Positions 62,052 to 64,000 of a stretch of 64,000 nt of DNA are shown here, piece after piece; the first letter of the stretch is position 1, and every line of letters begins with the position of its first letter. Made by a program: the position numbers and the translations under genes. The notes beneath the pieces are model-generated. The model was not told the origin of the DNA, ran no database searches, and worked only from the letters and a program-made list of their open reading frames with translations. The stretch is from Chloroflexota bacterium. Lineage in GTDB: Bacteria; Chloroflexota; Anaerolineae; Aggregatilineales; Phototrophicaceae. The stretch is taken from assembly GCA_011523545.1 (NCBI GenBank), contig WTGN01000010.1, positions 1 to 64,000 of the forward strand, written 5' to 3'.

Positions 62052-62810
62052 ATGTTTGAGGACAGATTTCAAGGGCAGGCCGCCATCGTAACCGGCGGCG
62101 GCAGCGGGATTGGCCTGGCTGTCGGCTCACGCTTAGCGCGAGAAGGCGGCAGCGTCCTCTTGGCGGATAACGACGAGGCGGCGCTCGCGCGGGCCGAAGC
62201 GGCAATGGGCGATGTCCCCGGCCGGGTCGAAACGATGCGGGCAGATATCAGCGAAGAGGCCGATGTGCGCGGCTTGGTTGAGTCCGCAGTAGACCGGTTT
62301 GGCGGCTTGGATGTGGTCGTAAACAGCGCCGGCATCACGGGCGAGACCGGCACAAACATCCTGGATTATGATTTGGCGTCCTTCCGCGCAGTCCTTGATG
62401 TCAATTTGATCGGTTCGTTTCTGGTCACAAAATACGCGCTGGAGGCGATGTTGCCGCGCGGCTATGGGCGCATCTTGCTGCTCGCCTCCATCGCCGGCAA
62501 AGAAGGCAATCCGGGCATGGCTGGCTACTCGGTTTCCAAAGCGGGCGTCATCGGCCTGGCCAAGGCCATCGGCAAGGAATACGCCCATACGGCGATCACG
62601 GTCAACGCGCTCGCCCCGGCCCTCATCGCCACCCCGCTGATCTTGGGCGCGGCTGAAGAATCGCTCAGTTATATGACCAGCAGAATCCCGATGGGGCGCT
62701 TGGGAACCGTAGAAGAAGCGGCGGCCCTCGCCTGCTGGATTGTCTCCCGCGAAGCCTCGTTCAACACCGGCGCTGTGTTTGATCTTTCCGGCGGCCGCGC
62801 GACCTATTAG
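62052..62810 (+). CDS. SDR family oxidoreductase
   Basis: 252 residues. TGGGSGIG at 15-22, NSAG in VVVNSAGIT (Ser for the usual second Asn), catalytic Ser in LLASIAGK and YxxxK in AGYSVSKAG. C-terminal GAVFDLSGGRATY. It resembles sugar or 2-keto-3-deoxy-acid dehydrogenases of the SDR group, which would fit the dehydratase gene 33 bases upstream. There is no strong ribosome binding site (GGGAAACG), which suggests coupling. Confidence 0.88.
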   Translation: MFEDRFQGQAAIVTGGGSGIGLAVGSRLAREGGSVLLADNDEAALARAEAAMGDVPGRVETMRADISEEADVRGLVESAVDRFGGLDVVVNSAGITGETGTNILDYDLASFRAVLDVNLIGSFLVTKYALEAMLPRGYGRILLLASIAGKEGNPGMAGYSVSKAGVIGLAKAIGKEYAHTAITVNALAPALIATPLILGAAEESLSYMTSRIPMGRLGTVEEAAALACWIVSREASFNTGAVFDLSGGRATY

Positions 62811-63026
62811 ACGCGCTCGGATTCCTGCAAGAACGGCCTCATCGGCAGGACAATCCAATCAAGTCATTTGCCAGCGAGGATCAAAAGCGAAAGTTGCCTG
62901 TTCTTCCTGTTCTTTACCTCTTTATCGTGAAATAGCAAACGGGCGCTCATGGCTCTGCGCCGTAGGGCTGCGTCTGCGCGCCCCTCTGCGCCTGCCTGCA
63001 TTCCGATGTAGTGAATCTACTTGTGC
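62811..63026. other. 216-base gap between convergent genes
   Basis: No gene, hairpin repeat or terminator with a T-run is seen. The stretch 62945-63000 is rich in CTGCGC/GCGC steps without exact repeats. Confidence 0.3.
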
Positions 63027-64000
63027 TTATCGACGCAGGTCAACCGGCTCCCCCGACGCCACCGATTCATTCACCGCCATCGCCAGGGCCAGCGCCTTGA
63101 GGCCGGCGTCGGCATCGCTTTCCGGCTGCGCGCCAGTGCGAACGGCGTTGACGAATGTTTCAATGGCGTAGCGCACGATGAGCGTGCGCAGCGGCGGGTT
63201 GGGCCAGTGTTGGCGCGTCGGCTCGCCTTTGTCGTCGAAACGCCCCCAAGTCAGCGTGTCATACATGTGGTCGATGCCGGTCACCAGCGCTTGCCCGGTC
63301 TCGGCATAAACATCAAGCCAGGTGGGTGTGCGCAGCGCATCGGCCCCCAAAGCGCCGCCCGTCACCGAAGCGACGGCCCCGCTCTCGAAGCGGATATTGG
63401 CGACGATGCCATCGGGCAAGCTGGCTGACGCGCCATGGAAATTGGCGCCGAATGCGTGCAGTGAAACCGGCGCCCCCAGCAGATAAGAAATCGTATCGAA
63501 GACATGGCAGGTATTTTCGTTGACGACGCCGTTGCCGTTGTCCGGATCCCACATCCAGTGCGCAGGCATTTTCGCCGGCGCCGCCCCCATGACGATCTCG
63601 GCGTTGACGACCAAGGGGCGCCCGATCGGTCCGTCGTCAAGCAGTGCCTTGAGCGCGATGATTGGCGGAAAATAACGCAGCGGGAACTCCACCATGTGCA
63701 GCAGCTTCGACCGGTGGATGACATCCGCCAGCGCGCGGCCATGGGCCATGTTCGTCCCCCAGGGCTTTTCCAGCAGGACGGGCAGCCCGCGCGCCGCCGC
63801 CGCTTCCACTAATGGCAGCCGCCATTTCGGCGATACGCATAGATCAACCGCGTCTATATCGGCATTGTTGATCATCTCGACGCCGTCCGTATAGGCATCG
63901 GCATCCAGGCTCTTGGCCCATTCAGTCAAGCTGATGTCGGGTCCAGGCAATTTGCCTTGATGATTATCGGCCACGGCGGCGATGGAAACGCCGTCAATCT
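63027..64000 (-). CDS. Gfo/Idh/MocA family oxidoreductase (5' end outside window)
   Basis: At least 324 residues; the reading frame stays open to the window edge and the sequence there (IDGVSIAAVADNHQGK) is the second beta-strand of a Rossmann fold, so the start lies beyond 64000. A GTG at 63974 is not the true start. EKPWG occurs in VLLEKPWGTN, the family's catalytic Lys-Pro. A later His stretch NTCHVFDTISYLLG matches the substrate-site His/Asp. NAD(P)-dependent dehydrogenation of a sugar or inositol is expected. It converges on the SDR at 62052. Confidence 0.85.
   Translation of the reverse strand, partial: IDGVSIAAVADNHQGKLPGPDISLTEWAKSLDADAYTDGVEMINNADIDAVDLCVSPKWRLPLVEAAAARGLPVLLEKPWGTNMAHGRALADVIHRSKLLHMVEFPLRYFPPIIALKALLDDGPIGRPLVVNAEIVMGAAPAKMPAHWMWDPDNGNGVVNENTCHVFDTISYLLGAPVSLHAFGANFHGASASLPDGIVANIRFESGAVASVTGGALGADALRTPTWLDVYAETGQALVTGIDHMYDTLTWGRFDDKGEPTRQHWPNPPLRTLIVRYAIETFVNAVRTGAQPESDADAGLKALALAMAVNESVASGEPVDLRR

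Overview
The window looks like the accessory, carbohydrate- and peptide-scavenging part of a high-GC bacterial chromosome. My best guess is a heterotrophic member of the Chloroflexota (Anaerolineae-like). This rests on gene content: several sugar ABC importers without their own ATPase, Tat-exported binding proteins, S9 peptidases, a GH116 enzyme, YjhG/YagF and enolase-superfamily sugar-acid dehydratases, many SDR and Gfo/Idh/MocA oxidoreductases, VOC proteins, and many short GC-rich hairpin repeats between genes. There is no rRNA, tRNA or ribosomal protein gene to fix the taxonomy, so this is inference.

Layout. 226-4530 (minus) is a CUT1 sugar importer operon: binding protein, sugar isomerase, two permeases. 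4955-13092 holds a Gfo/Idh oxidoreductase, a small membrane protein plus a SulP transporter fused to a cyclic-nucleotide-binding domain, an SDR, a YjhG/YagF-type sugar-acid dehydratase and a two-domain SnoaL-like protein. 13365-21704 is a peptide unit: dipeptide binding protein, two Dpp-type permeases and two S9 peptidases (DPP-IV-like and prolyl oligopeptidase-like). 22100-26121 has a PhyH-type dioxygenase and a large multi-pass membrane protein. 26202-30479 carries three paralogous two-domain VOC proteins, interrupted by two secreted proteins on the minus strand, one preceded by an 11-base homopolymer. 30729-33059 is glucose-6-phosphate dehydrogenase and a VapBC-like toxin-antitoxin pair. 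33081-41235 is a second CUT1 operon with a GH116-family glycosidase and an aspartylglucosaminidase-like Ntn hydrolase, divergent from a LacI regulator, with repeated operator-like sites between them. 41232-44109 is an alpha-carbonic anhydrase and acetyl-CoA synthetase. 44483-49212 is a third CUT1 operon ending in a formylglycine-type sulfatase. 49321-54496 is a BMP-type nucleoside/simple-sugar ABC importer whose first permease carries a ~315-residue extra segment. 54753-64000 is a catabolic run of cupin, isomerase, three oxidoreductases including a Baeyer-Villiger-type monooxygenase, a serine hydrolase, an enolase-superfamily dehydratase, an SDR and a Gfo/Idh gene cut by the window end.

How it works together. 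Oligosaccharides, glycan fragments, peptides and probably nucleosides are imported by binding-protein-dependent systems, then processed by cytoplasmic glycosidase, asparaginase-type, sulfatase and peptidase activities. Sugar acids go through dehydratases and dehydrogenases, and central metabolism is represented by Zwf and Acs. None of the three CUT1 systems, nor the peptide system, has an ATPase gene beside it, so shared ATPases elsewhere are expected. Many start codons were moved from the longest reading frame to one supported by a ribosome binding site, signal peptide or promoter position; the reason is given in each entry.
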